Positions 33,301 to 45,300 of a DNA stretch of 64,000 bases are shown here, piece by piece. This stretch comes from Gavia stellata. Lineage: Eukaryota > Chordata > Aves > Gaviiformes > Gaviidae. The stretch is taken from contig NC_082619.1 in NCBI RefSeq assembly GCF_030936135.1, positions 3,351,208-3,415,207 of the forward strand, given 5' to 3'. A program made the position numbers and the translations under genes. Each line of letters starts with the position of its first letter. Positions within the stretch are counted from its first letter, which is position 1. Below the pieces are notes generated by a model. The model was not told the DNA's origin. It saw only the letters and a list, made by a program, of their open reading frames with translations, and did no database searches.

Positions 33301-36300
33301 GAGATATTTAAACTTTTACTACATTTATGTAATAATAATGTAATAAATATGTGTACATTTATGACAGGAATTTGAATCTTTGTGAAAATAAATAAAATTC
33401 TTCTGCTCTGTGTTTGAGAGAATCACAGGGTATCTTGTTATCTCCTAGCTCCAGGAGCACGGAATTTAACTGATGGGTAGCATGTGATATGTAATCAAGT
33501 TGCAGCTGCAATTCCTCCTTTCCTCCCCGCCCACCCCAGGTTATAAATGCAGAGGGGCTGAGGGCTCGCTCCTGTAAGAGGGAGAGAGCTGCTTGTGGTT
33601 TGTTTTTGCATCTTCCCTTCCTCAGCTCTGTCTGAACTGCTGTCTCTTGCGCTGTGCCCATAACGGGCTCCTTGGTCTTGCGGATTTCATAATTTTCTTT
33701 TGCTAACATGCATTCACTTATTATTTGTGTGTTCACAATGAAACCTGCGTTACTTTTTTTGCAAACTTGCAGACTTTCTCCCTAAAGCAAGCACCAAACT
33801 TCTGTAGAGTTTATGATTTTTCTTACTCTATTTTATGAGTACTTGGCTTTTTTTTAAGATACTTTTTGGCAGCAAGCAAAACTTTGTGCTTTGTAGATTG
33901 CCTAAGTTAGGGTCCCTTGGCAGTATTACAAGATAAGATGTTTATAGCTGATGATAATTACTCATCCTGCAGTGGAAATGCTTAGAAGCCCCACTAAATG
34001 TTCATGTCTTAATTGCAGTGGGTTTATTTGAAGGGGGGAAAAAAAAAAAATCCCACAACTCTCTTCTCTCTCCTTTTTCCCTTCACTCCTTAATACAATT
34101 TAAAGAAAGGAAGTTTCTGAAGTATGTGAATGTTTCTGTGCTCCATCTCTGATATAAAATCTCGTCAATTTTTTCTTCCTTTATTCATCTGCTGAAGAAA
34201 GAGCTTCAAACTTTAACCTAAAAAAAGCAATTCAATTTTGGCCAAAAAGCAGATCGTTTGCCATTTGCACACTGGAAGTTTGAATAGGGGAGAGAAAACC
34301 TGAACAAACACACAAAAAGGCCTGTCTGCTTTAGTGTGAGTAATAGAGGGAAATAATAGGTATAAAAACCTATAGGGTTCTTCTCACCCTTTTGGCTGTT
34401 TGGAAATAATACAAGGCATATATAGGAAAGAGGAAAAGGTTTGCGTGATGCCTTTAAGAAGGCTTCCACCTGCCTTTTCTACCACAGCAAACACTGGCCC
34501 AGCTTCCACACTGTTGTTATTACCCGATGCAAATCGGATGACTTCTGTGGCCGGGATTGGCTGCAGGAAGCACATGCAAATCAGTTGGTTCTTTATAAAA
34601 AATTATTATTATCTTTTTTCCCCAACTAGCCTGGAAAGAGTTAAAATTCCCATGCAAAGGGTAGAAGAGTGTGGGGGGTGTCCATCTGAATTTGAATAGA
34701 TATTCTTCCTTCTTTCACTGGCCTGTACTTTGCCTCTTTTAAGGAGGAGATGAGCGATCCAGTGTAAAGTTGACTATTCCCACCTCTTCTTTCAGCTGTC
34801 CCCGAAGGAGAACGTGGCCCGGGGTGTGGTGGCAGCCATCACTTCAAGGGTAAATGACAAATTTATTGGCATTGATAAGGCTGGGGGGAAATATGCGGGA
34901 GCTTGATGGCAAAGCAGGCTTCTTGCTCCTGGGTTGGGGACAGAGCTTTGGAGCAAGGCAGCTTCTTCGCCGTTTGCCAGGGGCGTGAGCACGTGCGTGT
35001 GGGAGAAAGCAGGGAAAATAGTTTGCAACTAGGATCAGATGTATTGAGAGAAACAAGCTGAATTTGCGAGGGACTGGGAGGGGAAGGCAGGCTTCGCTCC
35101 CCTCTCTGAAAGCATCTTGCTCCGTGCCTGCCTTTCTGAGGCTGGTCCTCCCTGCGTGCACTTTGTACAGCACCAAGCACTGGCCCGGCTGAGCCACCTC
35201 GAGGGACCGGGAAAGGATGTGGGAGAGGAGGGGAAAGCTGGGGGGGATTCCCTGCCTCCACAGGTGTGCTGGAGGGGGGTGTCAACCTGAGAGCCACACC
35301 AGTTGGTTTGGGAAGCCTACGTAAAGCTCGGGGGAGAGGCTGGGATGGCTCCTGCTGGTTAAACAACCCCTCATCCTCTGTGCGGGAGAGGAATGATGCG
35401 AAAGGTGAGAACGCAGCAGCAAATTGGGGAGGGGGAAAGGAATGAGGGGGATGCAAAGAGCAACAGGAGGGAAAGTGCATCCTCGGAGCTGATGAATATT
35501 CTAGTGACTGTATGTTGAGGAATCAGAAATTTGAAAGTCTGATGGTTTATTATAATTACACATTCATTTGTGCTGTTTAGTGGAAGCCACATGTGCCTGT
35601 TGCCTGGGACTGTGACCTGTTATTAAAATCAGTTGTGCCTCCTTTTCCAGAGATCAAGATGAGCGGTGATGCGGCAGATTCCACAGATACTCGGCATGAA
35701 CCCGACCAGGTGGAGCCAGGTAAGGAGGGTCCGGGATGTGGGGGGCAGGCGAGCGAGCCCGAGGAAGGAGGGGATAGAAAAGAAAAGGGGGGACATGGGT
35801 GCTGGAAGTTTCTGTCCGTGCTTTGCTTGACTCCTGTTGCTGCTACATTGCACTCTTCCAACCAGCCTGGGAGTTGATCAAGAATGCGCTCTGGGCTAGG
35901 ATTGCGTTCGTATCTTGATCAGCATGCAAGATCCTTCTGTAACAGCAGTGAATCAGTGTGTGTCTCAGTACTGTCCTCTGCGGTTTTAGCATGGAAGTAT
36001 GCTCACGTCTTGCCAAAGGAATAATGCCATTGAAATAGTCTTGGTCCGCTCAGTTTAGCAGAAACGGCTCTTCGCTTTACGCAGGGTTCGTGTCAGGAAC
36101 GTTTCCTTAGACAAAACTCCCGGGCACTAAGCCTTTTTTGGCCACGTATATGTAGAAAAATGGGAGGGACTTTGGGAATAACCAAATCCAGCTAGGTAGT
36201 TCCAGCAAAAATATATCGCTCTTCATCTTGAAGCATGATTGGGTTTCTCATCTCCACTACTCCCACCAGACGGCTGCTCAGACTCTTGCTGCTCCATGGC

Positions 36301-39300
36301 TAGAAGCCCCAGTTTTCCTTGAATATGGAAACCTGAAGAACAGGGTGATCCTTTGAAGATGATAGCACCAGTGTTAGCACTGATTTCTGCCAAGTTATCT
36401 ACCAACTTCTGCACTGCCACAAGGTGTGATATACACCATAAAAATCAGTTTTGTGTTTTCTGGCATCACTTCTGACTGCCACTGCCTGCAGTGGGCTTTG
36501 ACTGCAAGACTTCGAGGCTGTAATTTCACAAAGGCTCGTGGTCAGATTTTGTTTTAGGCAAATAAACAGCAATAAGAAATATTTTTAGCACCCACTATGT
36601 ATAAAAACCAAAGATTATTATAAGAAACAGTGAGGTTCTTCTATAGACTTAGAAATAAACACCTTGTAAAACTAAAACTCATGGAGACTGTGGAAGAATC
36701 ATTGTTCTTTGGGTAATGAAGAGCCTTAGCTTGGGGTGGGGGAGTGGGATGTAGCAGGAGATGAAAACTTTACATGGAGTGATTTTACTGTTTCTCTCTT
36801 GCTTTTGTCATTGGAGAGGACTTACTTGGAAAAAATGAGACCTTGGTAAAGCCAGAGAAACCTAGGCATGTTTTAATGGGACTAAATCTACCCCTTTATT
36901 TACACCGTACATTGAGGACTAGCAATCCTCTGTGCTCTTAGCTATTAAGCTGGGTTATTTGACATAATCTAAGCTAGAGATAAAATCTGTTTCTATTCAT
37001 GTCGGTGAACTCTGATTGACTTTGGTCAGGTCAGCTTCTGCTCAGGGCTTTCAGATGACCCCAACTTGTTCTTTGAGATAAATGTTTCCAAGCTGTCTAT
37101 GGCAACAAACATGTTCCCAACTTCCCAAGCTCTTTCAGAAAACCCTGGTAGCTGTTACAGGGCCTTAAATTGGGAACCAGAGTCTCCTGAAATGTTTCAT
37201 GCATCTTGGCACACAGAGCTGATGGATAGCATTGCTGAATCAAGATTAGAAAGGCTGCATTATTAGGAGAGTCGGTATTTGGTATTGGCTGTTACTATAT
37301 GTAGTGGGAGACTCTCGCTGCTGATGTTGCAGTCAATAGAGTTAAACAGGCGAGAAGCTGGCACCACACTTGATTGGAAAAAATATGTTCTTCAGCTTAA
37401 GCTTCCCAGACAACCATTAGTGTTAGCTGTAGCACCTCTTTCTAGTGGTAATTGAGAAAAGAAAGCAGAGAAGTGAAGTCAATTTGTTTTAAAATAATAA
37501 AAATGTTCGCAGCAGCATTAGCTTTGCTCTAGGAGCCTTCAAATCAAGCAGGGAAATCAGAACAAGTAAATCTCCTTCATTTGCAAAAGACTGACACTTC
37601 CCTGTGGACTGACACAAGGAACCTGTTTAAATTATTCTTTTTTCTAATACAGTCCCTGTGACTTGCGGATCTGTTCAGGATCTTCAGAGACCACCACATC
37701 ACACTTAGTTGTGAGGAGAGACACTACAGAGAGTTAGGAGCTCCTTGCGGGACTCCAGCAAACAGCCACGACCCCTCCGTGGGGTGATGGGTCCCTTGCA
37801 GGACTTGGAGGAGAGGGTGGCCAGGGCAGGATCGCACGCTACTGCTCAGCTGTGTATGTTATGCTTCAGGTGGTGTAACCTGGCACATCAGCCCCACTGG
37901 CAGTCGCGACCCGCCAAGCCCACGGAGGGCCTGCCTTGATGCTTTACCTAAAACCTCTACGCGTCTTTGTCGGGCTTTTTTTTTTCCTCCTCTTTCCGAC
38001 CATTCTGTTTATAAACAACAAAGCTCTTTGTACTGAACTTCCCTGGAAGTTTTTATTTTCCCTTATACACATTGTTAGAGGAATATTTACTGCAACACCT
38101 AATAGTATAGTGTTTTGTTTACTAGCTTCATGTGGGAAAATCTGTTTTCCAATGACTCATTAATTGAAGACCGATTTCCTAATGAATTGTACCAATCCAC
38201 ACAGCTCCCCAGGAATCTTTTTACCCCCAAAGGAGAGGGCAGTTATCAAACTAACAATATTGTAGCTTATAAAGAATGGAAATCCTTCTAGGTGAAGATT
38301 TACAAAGGCCTTTCATCACCAAAAGATGCAGACTGGCTCCAAGAAGAATTAAAAAAAAAAAAAAATACTGAAGGGAGTTGGTTGCCAAAATGCTTTTGTA
38401 AACCAAGCCCTTGATCTAAAACTGATGCCTAAAGATCTGATGGGAAGTGTCAGTAGCAGAAGCATAATCTCATCCTTTCATATCTCCGCCAGTTCTAGGC
38501 TTAGAGGGGAAAAAAGGGTAATTTGGGGCATTGTTTTTACTTTGAAAGTGTTTAAAATAATCGTGGGGCTTTTTCTTTTTTGAGAAAATTGCTAAAATTG
38601 TTCCTCTTTCATAGGTGGGTAGGAAAGCTAAGCTTTTTTTTCCTTCTTCATCCACATCAATTTAATAAAAAATGCTTCAAAACTTTCAGTAAGATGTTCT
38701 CCAAAACACCATGTTTGATTCCACCCCTCATGTCTACCAGTTGTAGTGAAATTTTGCCGTTTTACAAAAAGCCATGACTTAAAAAAAAAAAAAAAATCCA
38801 AGGAATATCACCTACCCTACCCAGTCCTGTGAATCTTAAGCCCTCCTTTACTTTAACTCTACTTTTTTATCACAGTATGTGTGTGAGGGGGAAGAGGGGA
38901 ATAGGCAGGAGTTTCTCCCCCGAGGGCAGTGGGTTGGATTGCCTTCCCCATCACCCAAGAGCTCTGTAGGTCAGCCCCAGACGGAGCACCGGGTCATCTC
39001 TCTGGTCTGAGGGTCCTCTTTACCCTTTCCTGTGTGATGCCAGCGTGGTTTAACGCTTGGCGTGCGGCAGCTGTGGCTGGGCTCGCAGGCAGTCCCGCTG
39101 ACTCCATGGGGGGTAATGACAAGCGTGAGTTTTATGCTTGGCTGTAAGCTCTTTTCATCTTTTTAAACTGATGAAAGCCATGCCAGCAAGTTCTGGGTTG
39201 ATTTTTTTTATGGGAACTGTGGGGGCTTGGCACTGCAGAGTGTCGCCCCTGGTCTTCAAGCCGAGAGGCAGAGATCTCCCCCTTCTTGTGGTTTATCTAA

Positions 39301-42300
39301 GCCCTCTGTATCTGATGCAACAAAATGCTGAGGTGGGACTTGCCTCTGTCTGTCTGTTTGTTTGTGTCAGACACTTGTTCCCTGTTTATCTGCTTGATCA
39401 AAACAGGTTACACCAAGCAAAGCTACTTCCCTTTGATTTCATCTGTTGAGGCTATGGGGGGGAAGCCAAAGCTTTAACAAAAGGGCGATAGGGAAGCTCT
39501 TCAAACACAACCATCGGTAACTGAATAGCTGCAGGCGCTCTGAACATCTTCCCTCCCCACCCTGTAACACGGGGAACTGGCCAGCCTGCCAGGAGCCCAG
39601 GGCGGGGTGCACGATGGGCATCCCAGCACACGGGGAGAGGAGCTGGGGTGTGTACGTGTGGGTGCAATATAGGACAGCCCTACAGCATCATCGCTGCCTC
39701 GGGAGCAGCTGGTATGGCTCCCTGGAACAGTGGTGTTGGTTGACCTGGCAGCTTCATCCGGCTGTGTCGGGTCTGGGACCTGGAAAAGCAGCAGCCAGGC
39801 AGAGGAGTGCGGTTTCATGGGGAGGGCACATGGAGCCAGAAAGCTGGGCTCTTGGCCTGCTTCTGACTCTGGTGGCAATGGCAGGGGGTTATCTAACCCT
39901 CACAGCTTGGGTAACATATCCGGGTCCATTAGGAAGCAATAAAGCAGACATCTTCTCTCTGAAGGTGAGGAAGATCCTTTCCTTTAAACCCCAAGAAAAT
40001 GAAAATGGTAAAGAGCTATGATGCGTCTGCTTCTATGGTCTTGCAAAGTGCCCTTTTTGAGGAGACACTCCTGTGAATGTCATTCTTCTCCCCCTGCATC
40101 CTCAGCTTCAGCCAGCTTGTGCCTGTAGAAGGATGTCAACATGAGACACCTTCCTCCACTGCTGCCACAAGACCCCTAAGGTCCCCTGGCAGTGGAGGAG
40201 CGGAAGCAAGGGCAGCTCTGAAACTGGACACCAAAACTTCCACCCAAGCAAAAACTCCTCCCAGTACCCCAGCTTCTACGTCAGTACATTTTGCGTTAAA
40301 TCCATATCAGGGCAGATGGAAAAACAGGGACCTTGTCTCAGTCTGTGTCTCCACCACACACTCCCTGCTCAAACGTAATTAAGTCTATCTCTGTTCCTCA
40401 GCTCCAAAGTGAGGGTCCCGATCTCTCCTCCCACCTTTTTGCCAGGGCATAAGCTCTTTGAATGCAGGTGCCGCTCTCCCCAGGGATGGGTACAGCTCTG
40501 GGCAGAACGGAGCCCTGTTCTCTGCTGGGCTGGGAAGGCTGTGGTTTATTGTATTCTAATCACAGGTGTCAGGGTAGGGTCTCTTTTAAACTTGATGGCT
40601 CACGCTGGAATAGGGTATGGTGGCTTTGACCTCTATGTCAGCTTCTAACTCAGGCAAAAGGAAATATGCCTGAGCGAGAGATGTCAGACTGAGCAGTGCA
40701 ATGGCTTGTGTGAGATGAGTTGGTGGGTGCTCAGGGTGTACTGCTCGGTGCACGGGGCCACTCCTTGTTGCACGCAGCAGACAAGCTAAGGGCTGCCCAG
40801 TCTGAGCTTTTTTCTTTTGCTTTTTGTTGTTACCTCTTCAGATCAGGCTGGAAACAGATTGCCAGGCCAAAGTCTTTTGAGGAAACTTGGCCTTCCCTGG
40901 CCCCACGCTGAGCCTAGTCCTTGGCTACGCCTTTGCTCTCCAAGGCTAGCTCTCCCTCGTGAAACTTTCCTCAAAGCCTCCAGGATTTCTCTTGTCTCTT
41001 CCCCCCGCAGCCATGCACAGCCCCAGGACAAGTCCCGAATAAATGAAAGCAGCAGCGGTCGGGCTGGAAACAGCTGGTTGCTATGGCAATTGGGCCTGCT
41101 CAGGATTTGCATAAGGCTGATGATTTTCATAGCACAGCCACATTTAAGGCAAGCAGGAGAAATTTCCATATTCCCAGCTCCGAGTCAGTTGGGGCGTGGG
41201 GGAGGCCAGGAGGGGGATATTTGAAATTCAAATGAAGGTGATTAGGGTTTGAGGTTGGGTTATTTTATTTTTTTTCTTAAACATCCCATTATGGAAGAGG
41301 ATAAAAAAGGATGGGGAGGGGAAAGGGGAACAAAAGGCTGGTTTGACTTGAATTAGAGGGGCAAAGGAAGAGCTGGTCTGATCTGCCTCTTGCCTCTGGT
41401 CTAAGAGAAGAGACTTGCCCTCTCCCAGCACCTGCAGGTGAAATGTTTTCCGTGGGAACAACTGCTGCCCTCGGGTTTCCTTCTGGAAAGTGCCCGAGTC
41501 TCCCACACTCGCTGTCCTGCTTTCTCCCCCCAGTTCCTGCCCCACATGAAGGGTATATTGCTCTCAGAGCTGCAGTGGGGCTAGAAGATGGGATTTCTTT
41601 GAGGCATTGCTGACAAAGGAAAGATGTTTTTATAACCCAGGGGTTTCCACCCAAATGAAACATTTGAGTCTTCAGTGAAAGCTTCCTCTGGAGTCTGTAA
41701 CCATCTGACTGAGTCAGCACAGATTCACTTTTCTTGCTAATCAGCCTGAACTTTCCCATGGAGATGCTCCGATGCCCCAGTTTGGTCCGTTTGTGTCTTT
41801 AGAGCAAACGGTTAACATGAAAACTGCAGCCCTAGCTGGCTGCCTCGAAAACTCCCCATCCTGTTCACACTTTCCCCTGCTCCCTTTAAAAAGCACTTAA
41901 GGTAAGCCTTGGGAACAGCGAGCATCCCCGCAGCACACACAAGGATCCAGGGAACTGACTGGCGTCTGCTCAGCTTCAGTTTCTACTCCCCAGTGCCACT
42001 GGACACAGCTGGAGGGGATCAGGGGTAGCCACTAAAGTGGAGAGAAAGTGATTTAAGTGAGTTCTTACCACCCAGGGCTTTTCCTGCTAGTTCTGGAGAA
42101 GTTGCTGGTCTGACTGCTGGGAACGGTAGTTTGGGGGCTATGACTTGGTATTTGCTTGAGCTTCCAAAGTGAATTGGAATCCTGAGAAGTGTATTTGATG
42201 CTGAATATATTTTTTGCTTAACAAAACCACATCCTTCTCAGTGCAGGTGAGCATTTTGCTTCATTTACAGCATGTGGGTCAAGTATTGTTTATTGTTATA

Positions 42301-45300
42301 ATAACTGTTGCCACTCTTTTCTTTACCCGCTCTTGGGTAATCTTTTAACTTCACATGTTGTTTGAGGTGAGAGATCTGATTCTTGTCTCAGTTAATATGA
42401 ACAAGTTAATTTCTCAGCTTCTAGAAGATGTACCTTGAAAGGCATTCTGCATCTGGCCTGCTTTGTCAATCTCTGATGGCATTGTGCTTTATCAGCCAGA
42501 GTGCTAAAATCTTCAGGATAGGTGAGATTAATCTTAATTTTAGATATTCAATACTTTGAGGCTGAAGTCTGACCTACTCACCCCGGGCTCCTTGTACAGT
42601 CAATGATGAAAATAGGTATCTCCAGAAGGTGATTCATCTCTCTGCCATCTATCTCGGGGGCGAGACGAATTGCCCTCTGGAAGCGCCCGCTTCCTCTCCG
42701 TGGCTGTAAAGGGAGCCTAGAGCAATTGGCTCAGAATTAGACACCTAAAAGTTAGACATCTAAGCCCAGGCAGCTGAATCCCCTGCCTGGTGTCTGCCTG
42801 GCACTGTTCCTCCATCACCGTTCAGCTGTTCTGAATTTCCCTCTCAAATGCACGCAGCAGAAAACTGATTCCCTGTGGGAATTCCCCAACACCTGTTAAA
42901 GATTGAAATCACCTTCTCATTCCCTGTCCCTCCTGTGCAGCTGAGATCAAACTGTGAGGCGAATTAAGTGTGTAGTTGGGTGGGAAGGGGGATAAGGTTA
43001 GCCTTCTGGTTGCAGCCCTGTTTTTGTCATCGGGCAAAGAGCCACAGGCAGCTGTCACTCCCCATAGGTGACATCTGCATGTTGCTGCATGTGTTTGCCT
43101 TGCAAAGATGAAGGCAAGCTGCAATCTTGATTTTACTTTTCTCCCATTATGCGGCTTTTATCCTCAAGTGCCGGGCTGGCTCGGTGGCTTCCAGTGGGAA
43201 TCGTGTCGGTTCTGATAGAGCACTTGTCTTTGGTTTTCAGAGCAAACGCCACGTTCCAGGTGGGGGGAACAGCAGCGGGTGGGGGGAAGAGTCCGGAACT
43301 GTTCTGCTGCTCCCATCTCCAGAGAAACCTCCCCAGGCAAACTCGCACCAGATCTGATGCCAGTGCTATGCAAAACAGCTGCCAGGTGAACCAAGGAGAG
43401 CAGCACAGTCCTTGTCTGCCGTGCTGCGGGGAGCCAGCTGAGCTTATCGCTGCCTTTTTCCCCCGTCCAGAACACCCATAAAGAGGGGAATGAAGGCTTG
43501 TTTGATGGGTAAGCTCCCGGGAACCGTTGTGCAAGGGGCTCAAAGCAATCTTTCTCCACTTAAATCCCAGGGCTTCCCCCATTTGATGCAGTTTAAGGAG
43601 GGGAGGACTGTGTCTAGCAGACGCTGGAGACTTTGGATCCCATTGTGTCTGGTTGGTGTAGCAAGAGGCAAGTTGTTGGCTGGTGCAAAGCTCCATTAAA
43701 ATTAGTGGAGTTCTGGCAGTTTACAGCAGCCGAGAATCTGCTGCCACTTACACTTTTCTTTCTTTTTATCTCCTGGAGCTAGAAAAGATTAAATCTTAAG
43801 TGCAGATGTTGTTTCAACAGCCCGTTCCTCTAAGGGGAGAAATGACTATTTCAGTGTGAGTCCTGATGTTGATAGAAACTGGGAGGAAACTGAGTCTGTT
43901 TTTAAAATATTTGTAGGAAAGTTACTGATTTAACTGAAAGAGGAGAGTTGTTATCCCTATCACACCCAAACCTTGGCTTGCAGCTGGAATCATTTGAATT
44001 TTACTCGAACTCAAGCTTTTACTGAAATAGAAAAATATGAGATTTGTTTGCAAATAAATCTGTGCACAAACACTCACTGGACCTGCTGCAACGCTGAAGA
44101 GATTTGTGTATCCAGCTCCTATTTACATAACCACTGGGAGCAGAAATCACCTCGCCCAGTTTTAAATATCTCACTATTGGACATCTAAGTCTGAACTAGT
44201 TGCCCCTGGGTCCCTTTGTAGTCAATAAAGAGAAATAGTCGTCTCCAGAGGGCCATTCATCTCAACTTAAGATAGGCGTCTAAGATAGGTCAGATGAATG
44301 GCCTCTGGAGGTGCCTATTTCTCCTCGCTGTCTACCAAGACAGCCTGGGGCAGTTATCTCAGACTTAGACGCCCAAGCTACGACTGAGTTAATGTCAATC
44401 TCCATGCATGTTTGCAGTATGCTCCACTGTCACAAAATACCTGGCTGAGATGCTCCCGAACACCCCTGTTGATCTGCAGTGGGAAGTGCAAGAGAACAGA
44501 GGGTAGGACTTGGAGGAAGCTGTGTCTGGCCTTGTAAGAGGGGAAGGGAAAAAGAAAGGTAGAAGTCTGTTGGCTGCACGTGCTTGTGAAGGGAGGAAAA
44601 AGTAAGAGGTGAGCTTGGAAGAGGAGGAGAGAATATGCTGGAGAACTTGGACCTGGTGGTAGTGATGTGGAGTGAAACTCCGTTCCAGCTGTGCATCTCA
44701 AGTTTCAAGTTTTGGGGTATATGATAGTGACTCAGAGCCATCATCACTGGGACCTAGGGATTTCCCTCAAGGTCTTTGAATCTTGCCTCATCAACATGCT
44801 GCATTTGAACGTGAGCGAAACTCTTGTATCCAAGAAACCAGAAGATTACCTTTTCCTTCCTGTTCTATTTTAGCAACTGGGAACTTTACTTCCTCCTTCT
44901 CTCCTCCTTGCCTTTCTTCCCTTTAGCTGCTGCCTTTAGATTGCATCAACCCCCCGTGGGTTTCAAAGGTAGAAACTGCAGGCCTTGAAGATCCTCACAC
45001 AGTCCTGCTCAGGTGTGTGGATGCTGATTGCGATCATCTATTAACACTATCAGCATTCCCATCGTTAGATGTGCAGTTGTTGGCTCTTGGGGCGTAGAGC
45101 TGGAACGCAATGAATGAACAAATTCCTCGGGCAGGAGCAGCTGGAGAGAGGTGGTCAGGGAGCAAACGGTTACAGTGAGAGGCACGGGAGCACGAAAGCA
45201 CGTGGCAAGTTGGAGGTTGTAGTAGAGTAAGGAATTACGTGGAAGAAGATAAAGACCTGAGATTGGGAAGAGCAAAAGCTTTGAGAAGCAGGTCAGGAGG

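Larger units (their letters stand above)
30395..35650 (+). other. POU2F3: POU2F3 intron 1 (about 5.3 kb)
   Basis: Contains a short GT repeat near 30810, GC-rich stretches near 31300-31850 with overlapping but unrecognised open frames, an octamer with a TATA-like box near 34574-34600, and a candidate 54-nt cassette exon at 34796-34849. Confidence 0.85.
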
